50,213 nt of DNA from an uncultured Collinsella sp. (GTDB taxonomy: Bacteria; Actinomycetota; Coriobacteriia; Coriobacteriales; Coriobacteriaceae): positions 1 through 50,213 of the forward strand of contig CATYJU010000013.1 in assembly GCA_958407995.1 (NCBI GenBank), in the 5' to 3' direction. Below the pieces are notes generated by a model. That model searched no databases. It had not been told where the DNA came from and saw only the letters and a list, made by a program, of their open reading frames with translations. The translations under genes and the position numbers were made by a program. How positions within the stretch are numbered: position 1 is the first letter of the stretch; every line of letters begins with the position of its first letter. Of this stretch, positions 31,159 to 38,793 are shown piece by piece.

Positions 31159-31633
31159 ACAGCACCACACCCTCCCTCTCGATGGCCTGCGCAATGTCTT
31201 CTCGCAAGCGTTCACTCGAAAGGACGTCAACCTGCTTGCCCGTGGCTTCTTTGATCTCCTCCGCGAACGAGGAAAGGGCGAACAACCCGAATGCCGCATC
31301 GGGGTCGACCTCTATACGCAGGTCGATATCGCTATCGGCATTCGCTTCTCGTCTGGCATACGAGCCGAACAGCGTGACTGACCGAATCGCTTTCCGCGCA
31401 TTCGCAGCACAGGAAACGGCATCTTTGATTTCGTCAATCGTCAAAATACCAGCTTTCTTCCGGTCTTTATCGGATGAAAGCGAGGGAGTAAAGGGAAGCG
31501 AACGCTCGCGGAGCATTTGGCGCATGAACATGTTGACTGCCACCGAGGACGTCATGCCGAGCTCCTCGCAAAGTTGGGCAAAGGATTCCTTGACCGAAGC
31601 GTCGACCCGGACACTCAAAACCGATGCGCTCAT
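31145..31633 (-). CDS. RelB/DinJ-like domain fused to MNT nucleotidyltransferase (antitoxin)
   Basis: 162 residues. Residues 1-50 (SVLSVRVDASVKESFAQLCEELGMTSSVAVNMFMRQMLRERSLPF) have the look of a RelB/DinJ ribbon-helix-helix antitoxin. After a linker, residues ~85-162 are a minimal nucleotidyltransferase with GSYARREANADSDIDLRI (GSxAR-x6-SD-x-D active site). Stand-alone MntA antitoxins AMPylate HepT; the added RHH domain would give DNA binding and autoregulation. AGGAGG lies 4 bases before ATG, and a TATGA/TCATA palindrome lies in the promoter region. The domain fusion is unusual. Confidence 0.85.
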   Translation of the reverse strand: MSASVLSVRVDASVKESFAQLCEELGMTSSVAVNMFMRQMLRERSLPFTPSLSSDKDRKKAGILTIDEIKDAVSCAANARKAIRSVTLFGSYARREANADSDIDLRIEVDPDAAFGLFALSSFAEEIKEATGKQVDVLSSERLREDIAQAIEREGVVLYVRP

Positions 31634-31644
31634 CTCAACCTCCT

Positions 31645-31672
31645 GTATGACACTATCAATACAATATCATAC
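31645..31672. promoter_or_regulatory. Candidate operator of the toxin-antitoxin operon
   Basis: GTATGA (31645-31650) is inverted as TCATAC (31667-31672) around an AT-rich 16-bp centre, directly upstream of the antitoxin ribosome-binding site. Suitable for autorepression by the RHH domain. Confidence 0.5.
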
Positions 31673-31688
31673 ACAGAAGCAAGATGAC

Positions 31689-31754
31689 TGGTGCAAAGGG
31701 GCCAGGTTTGCATGCACCAAGTTGGTGCAAAGCAACCTGACCCCCATGCACCAA
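31689..31754. repeat. Inverted pair of REP-like hairpins (REPIN-like)
   Basis: Two adjacent TGGTGCA/TGCACCA hairpins (31689-31719 and about 31722-31754). The first carries GGGGCCAGGTT; the second, on the other strand, GGGGTCAGGTT. This head-to-head pairing is the REPIN arrangement. With the single copy at 30742 these bracket the hepT/MNT module. Confidence 0.65.
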
Positions 31755-31762
31755 GGGGTTGA

Positions 31763-33712
31763 CTAGAGGGCGCAGGCCACTTTGTAGCCGTCGCCGATGG
31801 CGTCGCGGATGTTGCCGCACTTGTTGGCGTCGCCCAGCACGTGGGTGATAACGCCGGCAGCTGCCAGGTCGTCGGCGAGCTTAGTGTTAGGACGGTAGCC
31901 CATGGCGAGCACCAGCGTATCGGCACCGGTGATGGTGTGGACCTCGCCGTCCTTCTCGTAGCTGATGGTGTCCTCGGTGATCTCGGTCACCTTGGCCTCG
32001 GTCAGCACGTGGACGCCCTTAGAGAGCATGCGCGTGATGAGCACCGCGCGGCCGGCGCCGCCCTCGTTGGCGGCAAGCGTCTTGGTCATCTCGATGACGG
32101 TGACGTCGCGGTTGGCCGGCGACAGGTCGTTGACCAGCGGAGCCAGGTAGTCAGCCGTCTCGCAGCCGACGGTGCCGCCGCCCACGATGACGATCTTCTT
32201 GCCCGGGAAGGCATTGCCGCCCAGCAGGTCGTCAGCCGTCATGACCTGCTTAAAGCCCTGCATAAAAGCCGGAGCGATAGGCTCGGCGCCATAGGCCAGG
32301 ACAACCTCGTAGCCGGCGTAATCGCGCTGAATGTCCTCGGCAGAAAGCTCGGTACCAAAGATGCACTTTACGCCGGCCTCGGCAAGACGGCGATACTGGT
32401 ACTTGATCACGCGGGTGAGCTCCTGCTTTGCCGGCGGAACGGCAGCAATGCGCATCTCGCCGCCCGGCTCGTCCTGCTTGTCCACGAGCACCACGTTATG
32501 TCCGCGCTTGGCGGCAATGAACGCCGCCTCCATGCCAGCGGGACCGGCGCCCACAACGAGCACGTTCTTGGCCTCGGCGGCTGGCTCGTAGCCGGCCTCG
32601 TCGCGCTCGACATCGGGATTGATGGTGCAGGAGATGCGCTTGCCAAACATGATGCCGTTCAGGCAGCGCAGGCAGCCGATGCAAGGGCGAATCTCGTCGG
32701 CGTTGCCGGCAGCCGCCTTGTTGCAGAACTCGGCATCGCACAGGTTGGCGCGGCCCATCATGCAGATGTCGGCGGCACCGTCCTCGATCAGCTCCTCGGC
32801 AATCCATGCCTCGTTGATGCGGCCGACCGTGGCGACGGGAATGTTGACGTGCTTTTTGATCTCGCGCGAGCACGCGGCGTGCGAGGCCTGCTGGGTACCA
32901 GCGGCGGGAATCGCGGAGCCGCGCTTGATGGTGGTGCCGCCCGACACGTGGATCATGTCGACGCCGGCCTTCTCCAGGCGACGCGAGACATAGATCATGT
33001 CGTTGAGGGTCAGGCCGCCATCGGTGTACTCATCGCCCGAAATGCGGACGTCGATGATAAAGTCCTTGCCGCAGCGCTCGCGAATCTCGGCGATGACCTC
33101 GAGCAAGAAGCGCATACGGGCGTCGAGCGAGCCACCATACTCGTCGGTACGCTTGTTGTAGAGCGGAGTCAAAAAGCCGCCGAGCATGCCGTGGGCGTGT
33201 GCCGCATGGACTTCAACGCCATCGACGCCAGCCTTCTGCATACGCACGGCAGCGTCGCCAAACTGATGCGTGAGCTCGTGAATCTCGTCGACCGTGATGG
33301 GGCGCGGTGCCTCGCGGGCGTAAGACGGGCCCACAAAGGACGGAGCGATCAGGCGAGGCGTGCCCGGAATGTTAAAGGCCATGTAGGCGGGGTGGAAGAG
33401 CTGCGGCATGATCTTGCAGCCATACTCGTGGACGGCCGCGGCGAGCTTTTCCCAGCCGGGGATAAACGTGTCGTCGTAGCAGCACATGTCACCCGGCAGA
33501 TAGGTATAGGTGGGCTCGACCGTCACGACCTCGGTAATGATGAGGCCAACGCCGCCCTTGGCACGGGCACGGTAATGATCGACCAAGTCGTCGGTCACAT
33601 AGCCATGATCGGCCAGGTTCGTGGATACCGGCGGCATAAAGACGCGGTTCTTGACCTCGGTCGTACCGACCTTGATCGGGCTAAAGAGCATCGGGTAGGC
33701 GGATGACTCCAT
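31763..33712 (-). CDS. Old Yellow Enzyme family Fe-S flavoprotein oxidoreductase
   Basis: 649 residues. An N-terminal FMN-binding TIM barrel (about 1-340; FSPIKVGTTEVKNRVFMPPV, HAAHAHGMLGGFLTPLYNKRTDEYGGS) precedes a 4Fe-4S motif CIGCLRCLNG ... CTINP. An FAD/NAD module with VLVVGAGPAGMEAA and KIVIVGGGTVGCETADYL follows. This is the 2,4-dienoyl-CoA reductase/BaiCD-BaiH/enoate reductase architecture. Gut relatives reduce enones of fatty acids, bile acids, flavonoids or drugs; the substrate cannot be read from sequence. The start at 33712 has AAAGGAAG upstream. Single gene between REP-like hairpins and a dispersed palindrome. Confidence 0.9.
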   Translation of the reverse strand: MESSAYPMLFSPIKVGTTEVKNRVFMPPVSTNLADHGYVTDDLVDHYRARAKGGVGLIITEVVTVEPTYTYLPGDMCCYDDTFIPGWEKLAAAVHEYGCKIMPQLFHPAYMAFNIPGTPRLIAPSFVGPSYAREAPRPITVDEIHELTHQFGDAAVRMQKAGVDGVEVHAAHAHGMLGGFLTPLYNKRTDEYGGSLDARMRFLLEVIAEIRERCGKDFIIDVRISGDEYTDGGLTLNDMIYVSRRLEKAGVDMIHVSGGTTIKRGSAIPAAGTQQASHAACSREIKKHVNIPVATVGRINEAWIAEELIEDGAADICMMGRANLCDAEFCNKAAAGNADEIRPCIGCLRCLNGIMFGKRISCTINPDVERDEAGYEPAAEAKNVLVVGAGPAGMEAAFIAAKRGHNVVLVDKQDEPGGEMRIAAVPPAKQELTRVIKYQYRRLAEAGVKCIFGTELSAEDIQRDYAGYEVVLAYGAEPIAPAFMQGFKQVMTADDLLGGNAFPGKKIVIVGGGTVGCETADYLAPLVNDLSPANRDVTVIEMTKTLAANEGGAGRAVLITRMLSKGVHVLTEAKVTEITEDTISYEKDGEVHTITGADTLVLAMGYRPNTKLADDLAAAGVITHVLGDANKCGNIRDAIGDGYKVACAL

Positions 33713-33831
33713 ACAGGCTTCCTTTCGTTTGAGCCGCTCGGCGGCAGTTACTGACACACCTATCGTATCAGCATCCGCCGCATTCGCACTCGCTCGCACT
33801 CCCCCGCCTTTAATCCCGACCCTCACAAAAA

Positions 33832-33898
33832 AGTTGCGGTGGAATACGGAGTAGATGAGGCTTTTGACAGACAAAGCAGTCCGTATTCCACCGCAACT
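33832..33898. repeat. Dispersed GTTGCGGTGGAATA palindrome, copy 4
   Basis: Perfect 19-bp arms (AGTTGCGGTGGAATACGGA at 33832-33850 and complement at 33880-33898) with a 29-nt centre that itself can pair (GCTTT/AAAGC). It lies between kdpC and the flavoprotein gene. Nearly identical to copy 5 at 42241, the other end of the kdp block. Confidence 0.85.
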
Positions 33899-33961
33899 GA
33901 TGGGCGGGGTGGAATTGAGGGCTCAGATAGCCAGTTATGCCCTCATCCGCCACTCCCTCAC

Positions 33962-34552
33962 CTACAGCGCGCCGTCCAGCATAAGGTTCACCTTGAGCAC
34001 GTTGACCGTGGGCTCGCCGAAGACGCCGAGGAAACGGCCCTTGGTGCACTGGGCGATGATTTCGCGAACCTCGCCTTCGCTCTTGCCCGTGGCCTTTGCC
34101 AGGCGCGGTACCTGGTACTCGGCGGCATCGGGGGAGATCTCGGGGTCGAGCCCTGAGCCAGAACACGTCACCAGGTCGACGGGCACAGCGTCCATATCGG
34201 CATCGGGGTTGGCAGCGCGAATCCTCTCCACGCGCGCATCAATCAGCTGCCGATACTCCTCACTCGCCGGGGACAGGTTGGACGGGGCACCATACGCCAT
34301 GAGCTCGCCGTCTTCGCCTTCGACAATTGACACGTTCTGGATGCGGCCCCACATGTGGTCCTCATCCTCGAAGTTCTGGCCGATCAGCTCGGAGCCCACG
34401 ATCTTGTCGTCGACCTTGATGAGCGATCCGTTCGCCTGGTACGGAAACGCAAGCTGCGCGACGCCGGTCACGACGAGCGTATAGCCCAGGCCGCAGACAA
34501 CGGTAAACAGCGCGAACACGCCCAGTGCGCGCGACGCAACACCTTTGAACAT
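33962..34552 (-). CDS. kdpC: Potassium-transporting ATPase subunit KdpC
   Basis: 196 residues, one N-terminal membrane segment (about 8-32) and a soluble domain with FPYQANGSLI, GSELIGQNF, LVTCSGSGLDPEISP and AAEYQVPRLAKATG, the KdpC hallmark region. It stabilises ATP binding and assembly of the KdpFABC high-affinity K+ pump. ATG at 34552 has GGAGG 6 bases before. It lies 12 bases after kdpB, last gene of the operon. Confidence 0.95.
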   Translation of the reverse strand: MFKGVASRALGVFALFTVVCGLGYTLVVTGVAQLAFPYQANGSLIKVDDKIVGSELIGQNFEDEDHMWGRIQNVSIVEGEDGELMAYGAPSNLSPASEEYRQLIDARVERIRAANPDADMDAVPVDLVTCSGSGLDPEISPDAAEYQVPRLAKATGKSEGEVREIIAQCTKGRFLGVFGEPTVNVLKVNLMLDGAL

Positions 34553-34564
34553 ACAAACCTCCAC

Positions 34565-36619
34565 TTACATAATGCCGCAGAACGCGAGCAGCATGTCGAT
34601 GAGCTTGATGAATACGAACGGGGCGACGATGCCGCCCAGACCCCACACGAGCAGGTTGTGGGTCAGCAGCTGTCCGGACGGGACCTCGCGGTACTTAACG
34701 CCCTTCAGCGCGGCCGGGATCAGCGCGACAATAACGAGCGCGTTATAGATGATGGCCGAAAGAACCGCGGACAGCGGGCTTGCCAGACCGAGGATATTGA
34801 GCGCGCCAAGGCCCGGGTAGATCGGCGAGAACAGGGCCGGAATGATAGCGAAGTACTTCGCCATGTCGTTGGCCACCGAGAAGGTCGTGAGCGAACCGCG
34901 GGTCATGAGCAGCTGCTTGCCGATACGCACAACCTCGATGAGCTTGGTAGGGCTGGAGTCGAGGTCGACCATGTTGCCGGCCTCCTTGGCAGCCTGGGTG
35001 CCCGTGTTCATGGCCACGGCGACGTCGGCCTGGGCTAGAGCGGGCGCGTCGTTGGTGCCGTCGCCGGTCATGGCGACCAGGTGCCCCTCACGCTGGAACT
35101 CGCGGATCTTCTCGAGCTTGCCTTCAGGGGTGGCCTCGGCCAGGAAGTCGTCAACGCCGGCCTCGGCGGCGATTGCCGCGGCGGTGAGTGGGTTGTCGCC
35201 CGTCACCATGATGGTCTTGATGCCCATGCGGCGCAGGTCGGCGAACTTCTCCTTAACGCCGGACTTGATGATGTCCTTGAGGTACACAACGCCCAGCACG
35301 CGGCAGTTCTTGGTCACGACCAGCGGGGTCCCGCCGGCCTTGGCGATGCGCTCGACGGCCTCGTCGCACTCCTGGGAGAACACGCCGCCGGCTGCCTCCA
35401 CATAGGTGCGCACGGAATCGGCAGCGCCCTTGCGGATCTCATTGCCCTCGTAGTTCACACCGGACATGCGGGTCGCCGCGGTGAAGGGGATGAACTCCAT
35501 ACCCTTATCCTCGAGCGTGCGGCCGCGCAGACCGAACTGCTCCTTGGCGAGCACGACGATGGAACGGCCTTCGGGGGTCTCGTCGGCGAGCGAGGAAAGC
35601 TGGGCGGCATCGGTCAGCTCCGCGGGATCGATGCCGTCGACCGGGATGAACTCGGCGGCTTGGCGGTTACCCAGGGTGATGGTGCCGGTCTTGTCGAGCA
35701 TGAGGATGTCGACGTCGCCGGCGGCCTCGATGGCGCGGCCGGACATGGCCAGCACGTTGGCCTCGTTCAGACGGCTCATGCCGGCGATGCCGATGGCGGA
35801 CAGAAGGGCGCCGATGGTAGTGGGAGCCAGGCACACGAGCAGCGCCACGAGCGTGGTCACGGCCGTGGGGTTGTCCATGTCGTTAAGACCGACCGAGAAG
35901 CAGGAGTAACAATATAGGGCCAGCGTGACCAGGATAAAGACGATGGAGAGGGCCACCAGGAAGATCTCCAGAGCGATCTCGTTAGGGGTCTTCTTACGCG
36001 CGGCACCCTCGACCATCGCGATCATCTTGTCCAGGAAGCTCTGGCCGGGCTCACTGGAGATCTTGACGATGATCCAGTCGGACAGCACCGTGGTACCGCC
36101 GGTAACGGCAGAGCGGTCGCCGCCGGCCTCGCGGACCACGGGGGCGGACTCGCCGGTGATGGCGGACTCGTCAACGGAGGCAGCGCCCTCGACGACGTCG
36201 CCGTCGCCGGGAATCTGCTCGCCGGCGCTTACGATCACCAGGTCGCCGCGCGTGAGCTCGGTGCCGGGAACGACGGTGAAGTGCTCCTTGTCCTCAACGG
36301 ACTCGATGCGATGGGCCTCGACATCCTTCTTGGCCGCCCGCAGGGAATCGGCCTGGGCCTTACCGCGGCCCTCGGCAAGCGCCTCGGCGAAGTTCGAGAA
36401 TAGGTCGGTGAGCCACAGGATGATCGTGATGGCGACCACATAGTAAGTGGGTACACCCGCGTCCTGCACACCGAAGATGGAAGCGACGGCCAGGACGGAG
36501 GTCATGACGGCGGAAAGCCACACCAGGAACATGACCGGGTTTTGAATCTGGACGCGAGGATCCAGCTTGGCAAACGAGTCGCGGACCGCGCGGCCCATCA
36601 TGTCTTTTTGCATAGTCAT
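34565..36619 (-). CDS. kdpB: Potassium-transporting ATPase ATP-binding subunit KdpB
   Basis: 684 residues, P-type ATPase subunit energising K+ uptake. It has the actuator TGES (AITGESAPV), phosphorylation motif DKTGTITLGNRQA, KGAADSV nucleotide-binding loop and the hinge MTGDGTNDAPALAQADVAVAMN. Start at 36619 (MTMQKDMM) with AAGGAGGG upstream. It follows kdpA by 16 bases. Length and motifs are standard. Confidence 0.97.
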   Translation of the reverse strand: MTMQKDMMGRAVRDSFAKLDPRVQIQNPVMFLVWLSAVMTSVLAVASIFGVQDAGVPTYYVVAITIILWLTDLFSNFAEALAEGRGKAQADSLRAAKKDVEAHRIESVEDKEHFTVVPGTELTRGDLVIVSAGEQIPGDGDVVEGAASVDESAITGESAPVVREAGGDRSAVTGGTTVLSDWIIVKISSEPGQSFLDKMIAMVEGAARKKTPNEIALEIFLVALSIVFILVTLALYCYSCFSVGLNDMDNPTAVTTLVALLVCLAPTTIGALLSAIGIAGMSRLNEANVLAMSGRAIEAAGDVDILMLDKTGTITLGNRQAAEFIPVDGIDPAELTDAAQLSSLADETPEGRSIVVLAKEQFGLRGRTLEDKGMEFIPFTAATRMSGVNYEGNEIRKGAADSVRTYVEAAGGVFSQECDEAVERIAKAGGTPLVVTKNCRVLGVVYLKDIIKSGVKEKFADLRRMGIKTIMVTGDNPLTAAAIAAEAGVDDFLAEATPEGKLEKIREFQREGHLVAMTGDGTNDAPALAQADVAVAMNTGTQAAKEAGNMVDLDSSPTKLIEVVRIGKQLLMTRGSLTTFSVANDMAKYFAIIPALFSPIYPGLGALNILGLASPLSAVLSAIIYNALVIVALIPAALKGVKYREVPSGQLLTHNLLVWGLGGIVAPFVFIKLIDMLLAFCGIM

Positions 36620-36635
36620 AAATCTGCGCCCTCCT

Positions 36636-38459
36636 TTACGCAATCATCTGGAAGAACTCGGCAACGGGGCCAAGCGCCAGGACTGGGAAGAAGCTCAGGG
36701 CACCGATCAGCAGAACGATGAACACGAGCAGGAATACGAACATGCCGTTGGTGGTAGACAGGGTACCGGCGCTCTCGGCGACCTTACCCTTCTTGGCCAG
36801 CGAGCCGGCGATAGCCAGCGTACCGATGATGGGCATGAAGCGGGCGAACAGCATCTCGAGGCCGAGCATGACGTTGATCCAGGGAATGTTGCAGTTCATG
36901 CCTGCAAACGCCGAGCCGTTGTTGCCGCCGCATGAGGTGAAGGCATACAGCACCTCGGAGAAGCCGTGCGCGCCACCATTGTTGAGCTGGTCGGCAAGAC
37001 CGGGCACCATGCAGGCGATGGCCGAGCACACCAGAATGGCAAACGGAGTTGCCAGGCACAGGACAACTGCCCAGCGCATCTCGCCCGGCTCGATCTTCTT
37101 GCCCAGGAACTCGGGCGTGCGGCCGACCATAAGGCCGGCGATGAACACTGTGAGGATGGCGAAGCCGATCATGCCGTACAGGCCGCAGCCCACGCCGCCG
37201 AAGACGACCTCGCCCAGAGCCATCTGGAGCATCTGGACAAAACCGCCCAGCGGGGTGTAGGAGTCGTGCATGGAGTTAACCGAGCCGTTGGAAGCAGCCG
37301 TCGTGAAAGCGGACCAGGTGGAAGAGGAGGCGATGCCAAAGCGGCTCTCCTTGCCCTCCATGTTGCCGCCAGCCTGGCCATCGGTCATCTCGATGTTGAC
37401 CGCGCCGCCATCTGCCAGCTGCGGGGTGCCCGCATGCTCGTTGAGGGCGATGATGCCGGTGAAGATCACCAGCAGGATGAACATGGCGGCAAAGATGGCC
37501 TTGCCCTGCTTGGTGTTCTTGACGCCGATACCGAAGGTGAAGCAACAGGCGGCCGGGATCAGCAGCAGGCTGGTCATCTCGATGATGTTGGTGAAGGCAC
37601 TGGGGTTCTCATACGGATGAGCGGAGTTCACTCCGAAGAAGCCGCCGCCGTTGGTGCCGGACTGCTTGATGGCGACCTGAGGAGCCGCGGGACCCTGGGG
37701 CAGGAACTGCTCGGTGACCACGCGCGCGCCCTCGACAACCTTGCCGTCGACCTTGACCGTGTCGCCCTCGATCTGGGCGCCGTCGATGACGCTCCAGCCG
37801 CCGTCTGCATTAGGCTGGACAGCGACGGGCTCTACGAGCTCAGCCTTCTGAGCCGGCTGGAAGTTGGAGATGACGCCACCGGCAGCCAGGCAGATGCCGA
37901 ACACGAGGTTCAGCGGGATGAGCACATACAGGACGGTGCGGGTGAGGTCGACCCAGAAGGAACCCAGACCCTGCTCCTTGACCTGACGGAAGCCGCGGAT
38001 CAGCGCGAACATGACCGCGATACCGGTGCCGGCGGAAACGAAGTTCTGCACGGTGAGACCCATGAACTGCACAAGGTAGGACAGGGTGGTCTCACCGGAG
38101 TAGGACTGCCAGTTGGTGTTGGTTATGAAGGAAGCAGCCGTATTGAACGACAGGTCCCATGACACACCCGGCAGGTGCTGGGGATTGCCTGGCAAGAAGG
38201 ACTGAAACACCTGGAGTGCCACAAGAGCCACGAGGCCGATCCCCGAAAAGGCCAGCACGCTCGCCAGATAGCGCCTACACCCCATCTGCTCTGCCGCGTC
38301 GATGCGAAGCAGACGATAGACGCCACGCTCCACAGGAGCAATCACAGGCGACAGGAACGTATGCTCACCATCCATGATATGGGCCATGAACCGACCGAGC
38401 GGAACGGCCAGGACGACGAGCACGGCAAAGTACAAGATGTACTGAATCGCAGCGTCCAT
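36636..38459 (-). CDS. kdpA: Potassium-transporting ATPase channel-like subunit KdpA
   Basis: 607 residues, ten-helix K+ channel-like subunit. Selectivity-filter regions are visible: NTAASFITNTNWQSYSGE, KQSGTNGGGFFGVNSAHPYENP, and FTSCGGNNGSAFAG. A slightly expanded periplasmic loop (about 200-255, ending in EQFLPQGPAAPQVA) resembles other actinobacterial KdpA. GAGGAG lies 14 bases before ATG, overlapping the end of kdpF, and only 3 bases separate the genes. Confidence 0.97.
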   Translation of the reverse strand: MDAAIQYILYFAVLVVLAVPLGRFMAHIMDGEHTFLSPVIAPVERGVYRLLRIDAAEQMGCRRYLASVLAFSGIGLVALVALQVFQSFLPGNPQHLPGVSWDLSFNTAASFITNTNWQSYSGETTLSYLVQFMGLTVQNFVSAGTGIAVMFALIRGFRQVKEQGLGSFWVDLTRTVLYVLIPLNLVFGICLAAGGVISNFQPAQKAELVEPVAVQPNADGGWSVIDGAQIEGDTVKVDGKVVEGARVVTEQFLPQGPAAPQVAIKQSGTNGGGFFGVNSAHPYENPSAFTNIIEMTSLLLIPAACCFTFGIGVKNTKQGKAIFAAMFILLVIFTGIIALNEHAGTPQLADGGAVNIEMTDGQAGGNMEGKESRFGIASSSTWSAFTTAASNGSVNSMHDSYTPLGGFVQMLQMALGEVVFGGVGCGLYGMIGFAILTVFIAGLMVGRTPEFLGKKIEPGEMRWAVVLCLATPFAILVCSAIACMVPGLADQLNNGGAHGFSEVLYAFTSCGGNNGSAFAGMNCNIPWINVMLGLEMLFARFMPIIGTLAIAGSLAKKGKVAESAGTLSTTNGMFVFLLVFIVLLIGALSFFPVLALGPVAEFFQMIA

Positions 38460-38462
38460 AGT

Positions 38463-38549
38463 TTACGAATCACTCCTCATCAGAATGTAGATGTAATAGA
38501 TAAGGAGTCCAATGCAGACGACTCCGATGATGGGAATGAGGATGTCCAT
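38463..38549 (-). CDS. kdpF: KdpF small subunit
   Basis: 28 residues: MDILIPIIGVVCIGLLIYYI plus a short polar tail, a single membrane helix, as expected for KdpF, which stabilises the KdpABC complex. AAGGGGCGG lies just upstream of the ATG at 38549. Position directly before kdpA with a 3-base gap supports the call. It is too short for most gene finders. Confidence 0.88.
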   Translation of the reverse strand: MDILIPIIGVVCIGLLIYYIYILMRSDS

Positions 38550-38663
38550 TTACCGCCCCTTTCACGCGCGGTCCGATGTCTCGGACGCCTGCTCTCGCAA
38601 GCGTCTGGGGACAGTAAACGCTTCTAGGGATTAAAGAGGCGTGAGGGCCGGGGCTCACGACCT

Positions 38664-38685
38664 TAAGATGCCGTAAAGATGCAGG
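38664..38685. promoter_or_regulatory. Candidate KdpE box
   Basis: TTAAGATGCCG followed immediately by TAAAGATGCAG: two 11-bp direct repeats, the spacing used by OmpR/PhoB-family regulators. It lies between the divergent kdpF and kdpD genes, about 30 bases before a TATACT (38716-38721) suited to kdpD. A GTGAG/CTCAC hairpin sits at about 38641-38657 on the kdpF side. Confidence 0.5.
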
Positions 38686-38793
38686 TAGAAAGCACTATTG
38701 CGGCTGCAGTGCGCCTATACTCGACCTCGCGAGCATACAGTGGCGTCCTCGCCGCGTATGCACGCATGGACAACGCTTCAGAAAGGCTACGCT

